58,825 bases of DNA from a bacterium (lineage in GTDB: Bacteria; Patescibacteriota; Gracilibacteria; BD1-5; UBA6164), in assembly GCA_024635485.1 (NCBI GenBank), contig JAGXIV010000010.1, forward strand, positions 1 to 58,825, in the 5' to 3' direction. Each line of letters begins with the position of its first letter. The stretch's first letter is position 1. Made by a program: the position numbers and the translations under genes. Positions 35,201-44,614 of the stretch are shown one piece after another. Under the pieces are notes generated by a model that saw nothing but the letters and a program-made list of their open reading frames with translations, had not been told where the DNA came from and ran no database searches.

Positions 35201-36230
35201 TTTTTTGGACGAGTTCAAAGAGCATTTCTTCGGAAATATCTCTTTTATATCTCCAGTTAATCCCAGCGTATGACAAATATCTCAAATACCATTCATCAGA
35301 AGAGAGTATTTTTTTTGGAGTATTTCAAGGATTTTGTTTTTGAAATTCTTGGGCTTTTTCAAAAAGAATCTGCATTTCGTCTGGGAGTTCAAAGGTTGGA
35401 ATAAGGACTCCTCCCGTTTCAATCGTGATATTAATCATATCAGCAATTTTCTGTGTATTTTCAAGGGCTTCTGGAATATATCAAAAAATCTCCGTCATCG
35501 ACTCTTCACTCAGTAAACTATAATCTCCGGCAGTGAGTGTAGGCCTATCTGGATTCTCTATTTCATGTCATGTTCCAAGAGCCATAATAACATCTTGGGT
35601 CATTTTATCGTCAACATTGACATAATACGAATTTTGACAGGCAACAACTGGAATAGCATAATTATTATGTAATTCTACCATCTTATCAGTAACAAGTGAC
35701 TGTTTTGGTATATCATGATGATACAAAAGTTCAAGAAAGTAATTTTCGACTCAAAAGATATCTTGGTACAATTTAATTCTCTCAAGGATATCTTCGTCAC
35801 TTTTTCCTGACAAAATATAATACGGTATTTCACCTCCAATAGGACCTGAAAGAGCAATAATCTCTCCAGCATATTTCTTTATCTCAGAAATATCAATAGA
35901 TGGAACTTGTCATGGATTATTCAAAGATGCTTCAGATACCAGTCGAATCAGACTCTTGTATCATTCTCCTGATTTTGCGAGCAACACGAGCTTATGGTTG
36001 AGTCTTGCATCTGTTTCTGACTTCGTATAAATCTCTGCTCATAAAATAGGCTTAATTCCTTCAGCTTCACAGGCTTTGTAGAGCTCGTGTCATCCGTGAA
36101 GATTCCCTGTATCGGTCAATGCAATAGCTTTCATTCCAAGCTCAATAGCTTTTTTAACGTAATCTTTTGGTTTTGGAAGACCTTCTAAAATTGAATAATG
36201 TGAATGTGTGTGAAGATGAACAAATGACAT
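32250..36230 (-). CDS. dnaE: DNA polymerase III alpha subunit
   Basis: 1326 residues. Replicative polymerase. N-terminal PHP domain with [13 protein letters not shown] (residues 5-17) and the [15 protein letters not shown] block; the metal-binding histidines look intact, so proofreading by PHP is possible. Palm: [11 protein letters not shown] near 435, catalytic Asp pair in MPDIDTDF near 463-470, third Asp in KMDFLGLRNL near 622. Then fingers, the HhH and the OB fold ([17 protein letters not shown], about residue 1060). A Glu/Asn-rich linker at about 1180-1230 precedes a C-terminal acidic/basic domain. UGA-Gly use is moderate throughout. Confidence 0.97.
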
Positions 36231-36326
36231 ATTTTTTTGATTAAAATTCTTTCTTCCAGTGTATTTATTTTTGTGAAAAAGGCTACGGCAATTATACTCT
36301 TTTATGTTAATAAAATATTAAAAACT

Positions 36327-36995
36327 ATGAACTCTCACATACCAGAATCTTGGACAGAAATAATAGAACCAGAAACAAAAAAAGAATACTTTCAAAAAAT
36401 TAAACATTTCTTAGAGTGAGAAATATCTGCTGGAAAGACTATTTATCCAAATCCAAGCAATATTTTTGCAGCCTTTGAAAAAACTTCTCTCTCAAATCTC
36501 AAAGTTGTTATCCTTTGACAGGATCCTTATCATGGAGCATCACAAGCTCACTGACTCAGTTTTTCTGTACAAGATGGTATCAGAGTACCTCCGAGTCTCA
36601 GAAACATCTATAAAGAGCTTAAAATGGAATATCCTGAATATGAAATTCCTTCGTCTTGAAACTTAGAGTATTGGGCAGAACAATGAGTACTGCTCCTTAA
36701 TAGTATTTTAACGGTAGAAGCTTCAAAACCAGCGAGTCACTCAAGGATATGATGGTCTACTTTTACTGATACTGTCATACAAAAAATCTCAGAGTCTCAA
36801 CGATGAATTATATTTGTACTCTGGGGCAATTTCGCTCGCTCAAAAAAAGTGCTCATTGATGAATCTAAACACTGTATTCTAGAATCTCCTCACCCATCTC
36901 CCTTTTCAGCTCATACTGGTTTCTTAGGAAACGGACACTTCACAAAAATTAATGAAATTTTAAGACAAGAGTGAAAAGAAGAGATTTGGTGGTAA
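36327..36995 (+). CDS. ung: uracil-DNA glycosylase, family 1
   Basis: 222 residues. Removes uracil from DNA. Catalytic GQDPYHG near residues 64-70 (water-activating Asp); the first Gly is a UGA codon. Uracil-recognition and minor-groove loop [11 protein letters not shown] near 188-198, with the catalytic His. The HPSP-F-SA form deviates slightly from HPSPLSA. Other family blocks [20 protein letters not shown] and [18 protein letters not shown] are standard. Divergent from dnaE; the 96-base gap holds both promoters. Confidence 0.96.
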
Positions 36996-37042
36996 CAGCT
37001 GTAGCCTCTTTTGAAAAGGAGAGAGTTCAAGGGTGAATTCTT

Positions 37043-39106
37043 TTATTTATCTGTCATTCTCCAGACTCATGTCCAATCTGATGCTGGAGGATTCTTTTGA
37101 AATCCAGAACATCTCTCAGCATAATACTGAGATGGAGCATCTCACAAGTTTGCAAGTTCTCTAAATAGGGCTTGAGCTTCAATAAATTTTTTTTGAGTGT
37201 AGAGGTGTCGAGCTTCTGAAAATTTTTGTATTTGGAGAGCTTTATCTTCTGCTAACTCTCATTTACGAGTCAGTAACTCATAAATTTTCACTGAGATATC
37301 TTTTCACTTTACCTGTATTTCATCAAGAAATCTATATTCAAATGATTCATAGGTGTCTTCGTAAACTGTTTCACTCACACATATAAGTGTCCCATAATAT
37401 TTGTTTGCTCCTTCGAGTCTAGAAGCGAGATTAATATTATCTCATAGAGCTGTAAAACTCATCTTTTTTCAAAGGGCTCAGATATTTCCAATAATTGCTT
37501 TTCCACTATGAATCCCAATTCTCACTCTCAGACTTCTTTGTAGTTTTTCTTTCCATTCTAGATTAATATTTTCTATAGCTTCTTGATGAATAAGTGCTGT
37601 GGTGCAGGCTCTCATAGAATCATCTATGGTATCTTGCTGTTTTGAAAATGCTCCCCATAAGGCCATGATAGCATCACCTTCAAATTTATCAACGTATCAT
37701 TTTTGATCCATGATGCTCTCCGTCATTATCGTTAAGTATACTCTGAGAAAAGCGACAAGCTCTGTCGCAGTAAGTACTTCACTCAGGCTCGTAAATCATT
37801 CTATGTCTGAAAAAAAACAAACAAGATTCTTTTCTTGACCATCAAAATCTATACTTCCATCTTCATCAAGGATTTCCGCAGCAATATGACTTCAAACATA
37901 TTCACTGAGTGCTTTATTAAGTTTTTGTTTATTTTTATCTTCTATAAGATATTTCATAATATTAGCTACCAGAATCGAGAGAATGAGTGAAAAAATGATT
38001 TCAGTCGGAAAGTTGAGTATAAGATTAGTTCACAGTAATATACTCACTGGAATAATAATCCAGAATATAAGTATGATTAAAAAGTTTCCAGTAAGCAGTA
38101 AGCGAGATGAAGCTGAAAGATTTAAGGAAACTGAAAGAATAACTATGAGAAAAATGAGTACCCATTCAAGTGTTGGATCAAAGTACATCATAAAACTCTT
38201 TGTCAGAAGTGTATTGAGTATATTTGCGTGAATATTTACTCAATATTCATATCCATTTGGGGTAAAAAAGTTATCTTTGAGGCCATCAGCCGTAGGACCT
38301 ATGAGTATGATTGAATCTCTAAAATCAATGTCCTTGCGAAGTGTTTCAAAATTATCAGTGTCATATACATCTGACAAGGAAACTCGAGTAAAAGAATTCT
38401 CTGGAATAAAATTGATAAGAATCTCTTGAGAATTTTTTGAAGCTAAAGGAAAGAGGTAATCATCGGAAAGTGAGTAGTATTTGTCTTGGTAATTTCAGAT
38501 ATTTTCTCTTGTAGAACTTCAGTACATATAATCATAAAAATTCCTAAGAATTCGAATAGTAAAGTGTTCAAAAGTATTTCCTGAATAATCACTTATTTTG
38601 GGTGAAAAAGAATACACTGTTTTATTTGAATATTCAACATTTGGTGCGAGAAATCCATCGTCATATATGAACTCTGGTATAAGTTCTATCGGTGTCTCTA
38701 TCACACCTTGTGAATCTGTAGCATTTCATAGAACAACTGACGCTTCAGAATTTTTGAGGGATTGAATAAAAATTTCATCTTCATTCGGTGATGTAGCATC
38801 TAAAAATAACATATCAAATGCAATGACACTAATATCTTCTTTGTTGAGATTTTCTATCACCTGAGCGTAGACTGAGCGAAGAAATGGAAATGAACCTATG
38901 GACTCAAAACTTTTTTCATCAATTTCTACTATAATAATATGTGGATTTGCTGTAACTCAGAGAATTTCATTTTTTACTGTATAATACTCATTTTGAATAG
39001 TTTTATTGAGAACTCTGAAAAGTGAGCTACATGCTAATAAAACTACGATAATAAAGAGAGAGAGTAGTACCGTTAAGAGATTTGTATTTTTAAAAATATG
39101 TTTCAT
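37043..39106 (-). CDS. CHASE2-domain class III adenylate cyclase
   Basis: 687 residues. N-terminal TM helix (TVLLSLFIIVVLLACSSLF), CHASE2 sensor (about 40-330, SVIAFDMLFLDATSPNEDE, DSIILIGPTADGLKDNF), three more TM helices (about 345-420) and a class III cyclase domain: metal Asp in CFFSDIEGFTSLSE (about 433), FEGDAIMALWG (about 474), substrate Lys in VDKFEGD and Asp-Asn-Arg in LGDNINLASRLEG. The Lys/Asp pair marks ATP, not GTP. Makes cAMP in response to an extracellular signal. The upstream partner is a FecR protein 8 bases away, a common pairing with CHASE2 cyclases. Confidence 0.92.
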
Positions 39107-39114
39107 CCTTGTAT

Positions 39115-40398
39115 TTATCTACGAATTTGATCTATAAGAGACTGTGTATCATTGAGAAAATCTTTTACCTTCCCTTCAGCGGCATTTTTTATGCCATCAA
39201 GAGAGGGAATTTCTGGCATTTGAAAACTTGCAGGAAGCAGAGATTCTAATTGTTGAAATTGGTCTTGGTATTCTGTAAGTTTTTCAGTAGGAATTTTATT
39301 GAGTGTTGCAGAAAAGAAGTTCAAATCAATATTTTGAAGTCTTGTTTTATTTTCAGCAAGGAAATCTATACTTTGTTGAATTGCTTGTTCATTTCACGAA
39401 GCTATCAGTGTATCAATATCAAATGCACTGGAACGAACGAGTTGTTCTTTTTCAAGTTCATTATCTCAAAGAGCAATTAATGCTTTTTTATAAAATATTT
39501 TTCTTTTATAAAATTCATAGTCTCAAGCTCAGACAAAGTTAAAATCTTGATATCTTGAAAGTACAGCCTTATAGACTTTTTCTCTTTTATTTTCAGATAT
39601 ATCTGCTATGGTATTTTCTACAATTTCATAGCTCTCTGCTGTATCTAAATCATAGAGGAGTCTATAACTTGGTGATATCCAAGCTCTCAGCTTATCATAA
39701 AGTGATTTGTTTCAGATAGAATCTTGAAGTACTTTTTTAAGCTGATCAAAATATACAGAGTCATAAGATTCATTTATCTGTCTCCAAGTCGTATCTTGAA
39801 AATTGTTTACAAACTCTCAAATATCAATAAGAGAAAATGTAGAAATTTTTAAAGGATTATCTTCTTCTAATATAAGTACTTCTCCACTCTGTTTCTGAAG
39901 AGTAATTTGATGGTCGGTAACATTTACGTAATCTGCATCAAGATCCACATTAAAAATCGTTCCCCGAACTCAGGCTTCAATTCATGAAAAGTTTTGAGTA
40001 AAAGATGAATCTTTTCAAATAAAAGATACGACATTAGACCACGTTTTTCAAGCAAGAAGCTCAAATGAGATATTTATATTTGTATAGTCTCTAGAAATCT
40101 GGTTTTGTTCAATAGAAATCTTTGTATTCCCTCAAAGTCGAGTTAAACTACCATCTCACCATTCAATGACCGCTAAACTCTCATCTCAAATAACATGAAT
40201 TTTATCTCACGAATTTAAAATATTTTTTGTATCTTTTTGTATTCTTATCTCATTAATGCTTGCGTTCCCTTGAATAAGAGTAAGGTATGAATTCGCATCA
40301 ACATTACTATTTGAATAGGCCATAAAAACCTGGGAAAAAACAATAAGTACAATTATTGAAATAACTGCGAGAATAAATTTATTTTTTATCTTTTTCAT
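39115..40398 (-). CDS. FecR-domain protein
   Basis: 427 residues. N-terminal hydrophobic signal/anchor (KFILAVISIIVLIVFSQVFMA), then a FecR domain: SYLTLIQGNASINEI, NSGDKIHVIGDESLAVIEWG, SGIEAGVRGTIFNV (the A-V-R-G-T-x-F core, near 135-150) and DHQITLQKQSGEVLILE. The C-terminal 220 residues are helical and unrecognised (LGDNELEKEQLVRSSAFDID). Located outside the membrane; FecR domains sense or modulate signalling. It runs straight into the CHASE2 cyclase, so the two probably act as a sensor pair. UGA use is high. Confidence 0.88.
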
Positions 40399-40473
40399 TA
40401 TACTATTTCTAATACTAAAATTTTGAATACACTCTTTCAATCCTAGCATACAAAATCTCTTTTTACAAGAAAA

Positions 40474-40887
40474 ATGAAAAAACGTTACACCTTTATAATC
40501 CTGCTTATAGTTATGCTCTATTTGATATTTTTGGTACTCAATTATAAATATAGAGAATATAGGGTATATCTTTCCATTCAACAACTGAATCAAAACAATG
40601 AATTATTTTTAGGTGAGATTAAAGAAGCCCAAGAAATTCTAGAAAACAAAAGCACTCTGGCATATAAAAATAAAATACTAAAAGCTCAACAATGACTTAA
40701 AAGTCCTGGAGAAGAAGTTATATTTCTTATAAGTGAAGAAAAATATAATAAATATACACAAGAAAGAAATAATAATCCAAATCAGATTCAGGCTACTCCA
40801 AATTTACTTGAAGAAGATAGTCTCATACAAACTATGACTATATATCAAAGATGGATATATCTCATATTTTGAAAAGATATACGATAA
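40474..40887 (+). CDS. FtsB/DivIC-like septum formation initiator
   Basis: 137 residues. Short basic N-terminus, one transmembrane helix (FIILLIVMLYLIFLVLNY, residues 7-24), a coiled coil (about 25-72) and a short C-terminal block beginning LKSPGEEVIFLISEE, which is the pattern of the septum initiator family that links FtsL and FtsI/W. The weakly conserved family leaves some doubt. Divergent from the FecR gene (75-base gap). Gly84 and Gly132 are UGA codons. Consistent with the presence of FtsX in the window. Confidence 0.6.
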
Positions 40888-40916
40888 AAAAACTCCTCTT
40901 AAGAGGAGTTTTTTTT
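40886..40916. terminator. bidirectional terminator
   Basis: The hairpin aactcctcttaagaggagtt with A6/T8 runs lies between the convergent FtsB-like and two-helix membrane genes. Confidence 0.9.
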
Positions 40917-41355
40917 ATAGATCTGAGAAATCAGCAGGAAAATCATCGAGTGACTCTGGCTGAGAAGTATTATAATTAGTAGTGCCGTCTGAGGAACTTC
41001 CAAAGATTTTATTTCCTATTTCTTCAATTTTTTGAAAAATTCTTTGAGGCTTTGCATATTTTTCAACATCTAATCCAAGAAGTCTTCAAAATACAGGAAA
41101 GAGAAATATAGTAAGAACTGTTACTACCACTCAAATTACAGCAAAACGTATAGTATTAATTGCTGGTTTAATTTTGTCATCTTTTCCTCCGGAAAGTATA
41201 AGAAGCAAACCACCCCATAAAATAAATATTATAGAAAGTAGTCATGCAGCTAAAACAAATAAAGAAATTGTAAGAAGAATAAATTCACCAAAATCCATTC
41301 TTGCTTCAAATATCGATCACGTTTCGTTTATTGCGTATACTGTTGAATATAACAT
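40915..41355 (-). CDS. two-helix membrane protein (pilin-accessory/TrbC-like?)
   Basis: 146 residues. Two hydrophobic helices: FILLTISLFVLAAGLLSIIF-region (about 24-50) and FAVIGVVVTVLTIFLFPVFG (about 70-92), joined by a polar loop with GGKDDKIKPAIN. The arrangement (helix, GG-K-D-D-K-I-K, helix) resembles a family of conserved CPR membrane proteins often annotated as TrbC/VirB2-like, but that match is loose. The C-terminus is Ser/Asp-rich and cytosolic or extracellular. Last gene of the minus-strand tuf-rpsP-khpA series. Confidence 0.5.
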
Positions 41356-41391
41356 ATTTTTACATTAATACTAGGAACTAACATCCATATT

Positions 41392-41634
41392 CTACTCGTG
41401 TTCTAAAACTTTCAAAGTTATTTTTTTACCGATCTTCATTCATTGAAGTCTAAGAATTGATCTAAGAGCGTTGACCGTACTTCATTTCTTTCAAATAATA
41501 ATTCACATATCATCCAAATGTACTTGAAGTGTGAGCAAAGTTCAGAGTTCGTCATCTTTCTTTTCTATTTGTATTTGATCAGGATGCTCTACTATATTTT
41601 CTACAACATATTGTAAGAAATCTACTTCTTGCAT
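41392..41634 (-). CDS. khpA: KH-domain RNA-binding protein KhpA
   Basis: 80 residues, the small type I KH family (UPF0109/YlqC) usually placed next to rpsP. VEFLQYVVENIVEHPD-like start (MQEVDFLQYVVENIVEHPDQ), MGIIIGKKGSTVNALRSILR with the GxxG loop G48-K-K-G51, ending in ITLKVLE. All four glycines G31, G44, G48 and G51 are UGA codons, so the RNA-binding loop depends on the reassignment. Forms a complex with KhpB and binds small RNAs in firmicutes. 57 bases downstream of rpsP. Confidence 0.93.
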
Positions 41635-41655
41635 ATATAATATTTAAAAAATAAT

Positions 41656-41690
41656 AAAAATACTACTGAGGTACATTACAGTAGTAGTTT
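41656..41690 (-). terminator. rpsP terminator or attenuator
   Basis: The hairpin tactactg/cagtagta is followed by T-rich sequence on the minus strand between rpsP and khpA; read-through is plausible because khpA has no clear promoter. Confidence 0.65.
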
Positions 41691-41694
41691 GAAA

Positions 41695-41934
41695 TTAGAG
41701 AGAAATTTTGTTAGCTTCCATAAGTTTCACAACTCTTGGAGAAAATTGAACTCCATGAGAAGCATAAGTTTTAACTTTATCAAGATCTTTAATTTTAAAT
41801 TCTTTAGAAAAAGGATTATAAAATCAAAGTACTTCTTTATAACCATGTTTAGAAGCTGCTGTATGTTCAGTAAGAACAATTCTGAAAAATGGCATATTCT
41901 TTTTTCCAGCTCTTGAAAGTCGTATTTTTAACAT
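41695..41934 (-). CDS. rpsP: 30S ribosomal protein S16
   Basis: 79 residues with the bS16 core: MLKIRLSRAGKKNMPFFRIV, LGFYNPFSKEFKIKDLDKVK (one UGA glycine) and an HGVQFSPRVVKLMEANKI end. It joins 16S domain assembly. Next to khpA, the standard rpsP neighbour; tRNA-Leu lies immediately upstream on the same strand. Confidence 0.97.
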
Positions 41935-41972
41935 AAGGTATGAGAGAATGAATTAAATCTTTGTTGTATAAA

Positions 41973-42057
41973 TGGTGCCCAGACCGGGGATTGAACCCGG
42001 ACTCCCGAGGGAACAGGATTTTAAGTCCTGCGTGTCTACCAATTCCACCATCTGGGC
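41973..42057 (-). tRNA. tRNA-Leu (anticodon UAA)
   Basis: Class II tRNA with long variable arm (gttccctcgggagt), anticodon stem cagga/tcctg and loop cttaaaa, A discriminator and encoded CCA at 41973-41975. Between rpmB and rpsP on the same strand. Confidence 0.94.
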
Positions 42058-42088
42058 ATGAGGAGAAAAGGAACTTTAAGAAAAAAGT

Positions 42089-42286
42089 CTATACAATTCC
42101 TTTTTTCTTAAGTGTTTTAAGACCTTTCGCAGAAACTCGTATTCTATATATGAGACCTGTTGTAGGATCAGTAATATTTTTATAGAAAAGATTTGGATAA
42201 AATTTTCTTTTCGTAGCTCTAAGAGAATGACTTCGTCTATTTCCAACGGCCGTTTTTTTCCCTGTTATTTCACAAACTCTAGACAT
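42089..42286 (-). CDS. rpmB: 50S ribosomal protein L28
   Basis: 65 residues. Full bL28 pattern: SRVCEITGKKTAVGNRRSHS, TKRKFYPNLF, TTGLIYRIRVSAKGLKTLKKK. One cysteine only, so the zinc ribbon seen in some bacteria is missing. No UGA codon. Confidence 0.97.
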   Translation of the reverse strand: MSRVCEITGKKTAVGNRRSHSLRATKRKFYPNLFYKNITDPTTGLIYRIRVSAKGLKTLKKKGIV

Positions 42287-42313
42287 GATATTTTTTTATA
42301 ACTGAATAATAAA

Positions 42314-42634
42314 TTACGCTTTGATTTCTATACCAACTCCACTAGGAATTGAGACACCTTGTAGTAGTTCAAGTGTTTTAGGTGTATATTCTTGTATTTC
42401 TACAAGTCTTTTATGTCTTCGTATTTCAAATTGTTCTCTTGCATCTTTATTTACAAAAGTTGATCTGTTTACAGTAATTTTTTCAATTTTTGTAGGAAGA
42501 GGAATTGGTCAAACAACAACAGCACCAGAATCTCGAGCTATTCCAACGATTTTACTTACTGCATCATCTAAAAGTCTGTGATCAAAGGCTTTTATACTAA
42601 TTCGTATCTTCTGTGTATCTTTTTTTGCAGCCAT
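42314..42634 (-). CDS. rpsJ: 30S ribosomal protein S10
   Basis: 106 residues with the uS10 pattern: KIRISIKAFDHRLLDDAVSK, VVVGPIPLPTKIEKITVNRS, QFEIRRHKRLVEI and an S-I-P-S-G-V-G-I-E-I-K end. One UGA glycine in VVVGPIP. Also the partner of NusB in boxA antitermination. Follows tuf on the strand as in the str/S10 boundary of many bacteria, but the rest of the S10 operon is not here, so the cluster has been broken up. Confidence 0.97.
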
Positions 42635-42687
42635 AGCTTTCACTGGTAAATAATAATTAAATTTTTTTTAAGATATTTCCTAACTTA

Positions 42688-42713
42688 CTTCTTCAAGCCT
42701 TTACTTGAAGAAG
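42688..42713 (-). other. hairpin between tuf and rpsJ
   Basis: Perfect 10-bp stem cttcttcaag/cttgaagaag with a 6-base loop, no adjoining U-tract. A processing, stabilising or attenuating hairpin. Confidence 0.65.
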
Positions 42714-42736
42714 CACTGTTAGACTATATATTCAAA

Positions 42737-43936
42737 TTACTTGAGTATTTTTGCAACAACACCAGAACCAACTGTTCGACCACCTTCTCGGATTGCGAAT
42801 CTAAGTCCTTCTGACATGGCAATAGGTACTTGTAAGTCTACTGTCATTTGTACGTTATCACCAGGCATTACCATTTCAACTCCAGCAGGAAGTTCGATAT
42901 CACCAGTAACATCAGTAGTTCTAAAGTAGAATTGTGGTTTATACCCTTTGAAGAAAGGAGTATGTCTTCCACCTTCATCTTTAGAAAGGATATATACTTC
43001 AGCTTCAAATTGAGTATGTGGAGTAATAGATTTAGGTTTTGCAAGTACTTGACCTCTTTCAACGTCATCTCTTTCAATACCTCTGATAAGAAGACCAGCA
43101 TTATCACCAGCTTCACCTCTTTCTAATTGTTTGTGGAACATTTCTACTCCTGTAACAGTAGTAGTTTTTGTATCTCTAATACCAACGATTTCGATAGTAT
43201 CACCAACATTGATAACACCTTGTTCAATTTTACCAGTAACTACTGTACCTCGACCTTTGATTGAGAATACATCTTCAACTGGCATAAGGAAAGGTTTTTC
43301 AAGATCTCTTTCAGGAACTGGTACGAATTTTTCAATTTCTTCAAAAAGTTCAACGATTGTTTTAGCACCAAATTCTTTATCCATATCAGTAGGATTTTCA
43401 AGTGCAACAAGACCTGAACCTCTGATTACTGGAGTATCATCTCCAGGAAAATCATATTTAGAAAGAAGATCTCTGATTTCCATTTCAACAAGGTCAGTCA
43501 TTTCATCATCACCTCCCATCATATCACATTTGTTGAGGAAAACAACGATGTAAGGAACACCTACTTGTCTTGAAAGAAGAATATGTTCTCTTGTTTGAGC
43601 CATAGGTCCATCAGTAGCAGCACAAATAAGGATAGCAGCATCCATTTGAGCAGCACCTGTAATCATGTTCTTAACATAATCGGCATGTCCTGGACAATCA
43701 ACGTGAGCGTAATGTCTGTTAGCAGTTTCATACTCTACGTGAGAAGTATTAATAGTAATACCTCTTGCTCTTTCTTCTGGAGCATTATCTATAGAAGCAA
43801 AATCTCTTACTCCTTCACCACCACCGTACAGTCCATTGAGTACAACTGAAATAGCTGCTGTAGTAGTAGTTTTACCATGGTCAACGTGACCAATGGTACC
43901 GATATTCATATGTGGTTTAGATCTATCAAAAGCCAT
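42737..43936 (-). CDS. tuf: elongation factor Tu
   Basis: 399 residues. Brings aminoacyl-tRNA to the ribosome. GTPase motifs [10 protein letters not shown] (residues 16-25), [20 protein letters not shown], then domains II and III with [12 protein letters not shown] and the [13 protein letters not shown] end. Not one of its many glycines is UGA, the clearest case of UGA avoidance in the window. No SD before the ATG. The upstream gene arrangement (tRNA-Asp and Ala, then two short basic proteins) parallels the tRNA-tufB arrangement of E. coli. Confidence 0.99.
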   Translation of the reverse strand: MAFDRSKPHMNIGTIGHVDHGKTTTTAAISVVLNGLYGGGEGVRDFASIDNAPEERARGITINTSHVEYETANRHYAHVDCPGHADYVKNMITGAAQMDAAILICAATDGPMAQTREHILLSRQVGVPYIVVFLNKCDMMGGDDEMTDLVEMEIRDLLSKYDFPGDDTPVIRGSGLVALENPTDMDKEFGAKTIVELFEEIEKFVPVPERDLEKPFLMPVEDVFSIKGRGTVVTGKIEQGVINVGDTIEIVGIRDTKTTTVTGVEMFHKQLERGEAGDNAGLLIRGIERDDVERGQVLAKPKSITPHTQFEAEVYILSKDEGGRHTPFFKGYKPQFYFRTTDVTGDIELPAGVEMVMPGDNVQMTVDLQVPIAMSEGLRFAIREGGRTVGSGVVAKILK

Positions 43937-44007
43937 ATTCGAAATAATTATAAATTTAAAATCAAAAACGTGTGTCCAATGTAGTAAAAATTAACAAAAA
44001 ATCAATA

Positions 44008-44094
44008 TTAACTTCTTGCTTTTTTTACTTTCTTTTCTATCAATTCTTTCGCTCTTCTGAGTTTTTTATGTGCATGTCCTGTTAATCTTGGCAT
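44008..44094 (-). CDS. 28-aa basic peptide upstream of tuf
   Basis: A 28-residue ORF, MPRLTGHAHKKLRRAKELIE then KKVKKARS, starting 3 bases after the stop of the previous small gene and ending in TAA 71 bases before tuf. Very basic, helical, possibly a ribosomal-protein-like or leader peptide. No family assigned; too short to be sure it is a gene. The conserved position ahead of tuf and the basic charge are its only support. Confidence 0.4.
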   Translation of the reverse strand: MPRLTGHAHKKLRRAKELIEKKVKKARS

Positions 44095-44097
44095 AAT

Positions 44098-44307
44098 CTA
44101 TATTTTGTTAGGATTTATTCCATATTTTTTTAACTTGATCATTACTATAGCCATGGCATTTTGAAGCCATTTTGTTTCTCCTTCAAACGCAAGACGTTTT
44201 TTCAAAGCTTGATAATGAGAAATTGCTTTTGCAACTTTTCATCCTGTAACTGGTCATTTCTTGTTTACTGAGTAGTTTAATCTTCTCGGTCTCTTGTTCG
44301 ATGGCAT
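44098..44307 (-). CDS. 69-aa basic protein upstream of tuf
   Basis: Not recognised. MPSNKRPRRLNYSVNKKGPV start (Gly is UGA), then a helical KVAKAISHYQALKKRLAFEG and a basic end KLKKYGINPNKI. Strongly basic, no membrane segment, suggests RNA or ribosome binding. It sits between tRNA-Ala and the 28-aa peptide in the tuf transcript. It could be a lineage-specific ribosome-associated protein; bS20, bS21, bL34 and bL35 were compared by eye and do not match. Confidence 0.55.
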
Positions 44308-44335
44308 AATATCCAAGTATAGAAAAATATAAAAA

Positions 44336-44412
44336 TGGTGGAGAATAGGAGAGTCGAACTCCTGACCTCTCGCGTGCAAGGCGAGCGCTCTAGCCAACTG
44401 AGCTAATTCCCC
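44336..44412 (-). tRNA. tRNA-Ala (anticodon UGC)
   Basis: Anticodon stem ctcgc/gcgag, loop cttgcac (TGC), acceptor GGGGAAT/ATTCTCC and encoded CCA at 44336-44338. Confidence 0.95.
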
Positions 44413-44432
44413 AAAAGTGCTTTGTTTTAAAA

Positions 44433-44510
44433 TGGCGGGATCGACGGGACTCGAACCCGCGACCTCCGCAGTGACAGTGCGGCGCTCTAAACCAACTGAG
44501 CTACGACCCC
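44433..44510 (-). tRNA. tRNA-Asp (anticodon GUC)
   Basis: Anticodon stem ccgca/tgcgg with loop ctgtcac (GTC), G discriminator and encoded CCA at 44433-44435. First gene of the tuf transcript. Confidence 0.95.
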
Positions 44511-44553
44511 ATTTCAAGCCAAATTTGGCTTCTTTCGAAAACAAAGCGAGGGA

Positions 44554-44581
44554 ATTATATAAAAAATTAGAGGTATTGCAA
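44554..44581 (-). promoter_or_regulatory. promoter of the tRNA-Asp/Ala-tuf transcript
   Basis: -35 TTGCAA at 44576-44581, 16-base spacer, -10 TATAAT (perfect) at 44554-44559; a gccaaatttggc palindrome lies in the leader at 44519-44530. Confidence 0.72.
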
Positions 44582-44614
44582 ATAATTTTTCTGCTTTTTT
44601 AGTACAATTGATTT

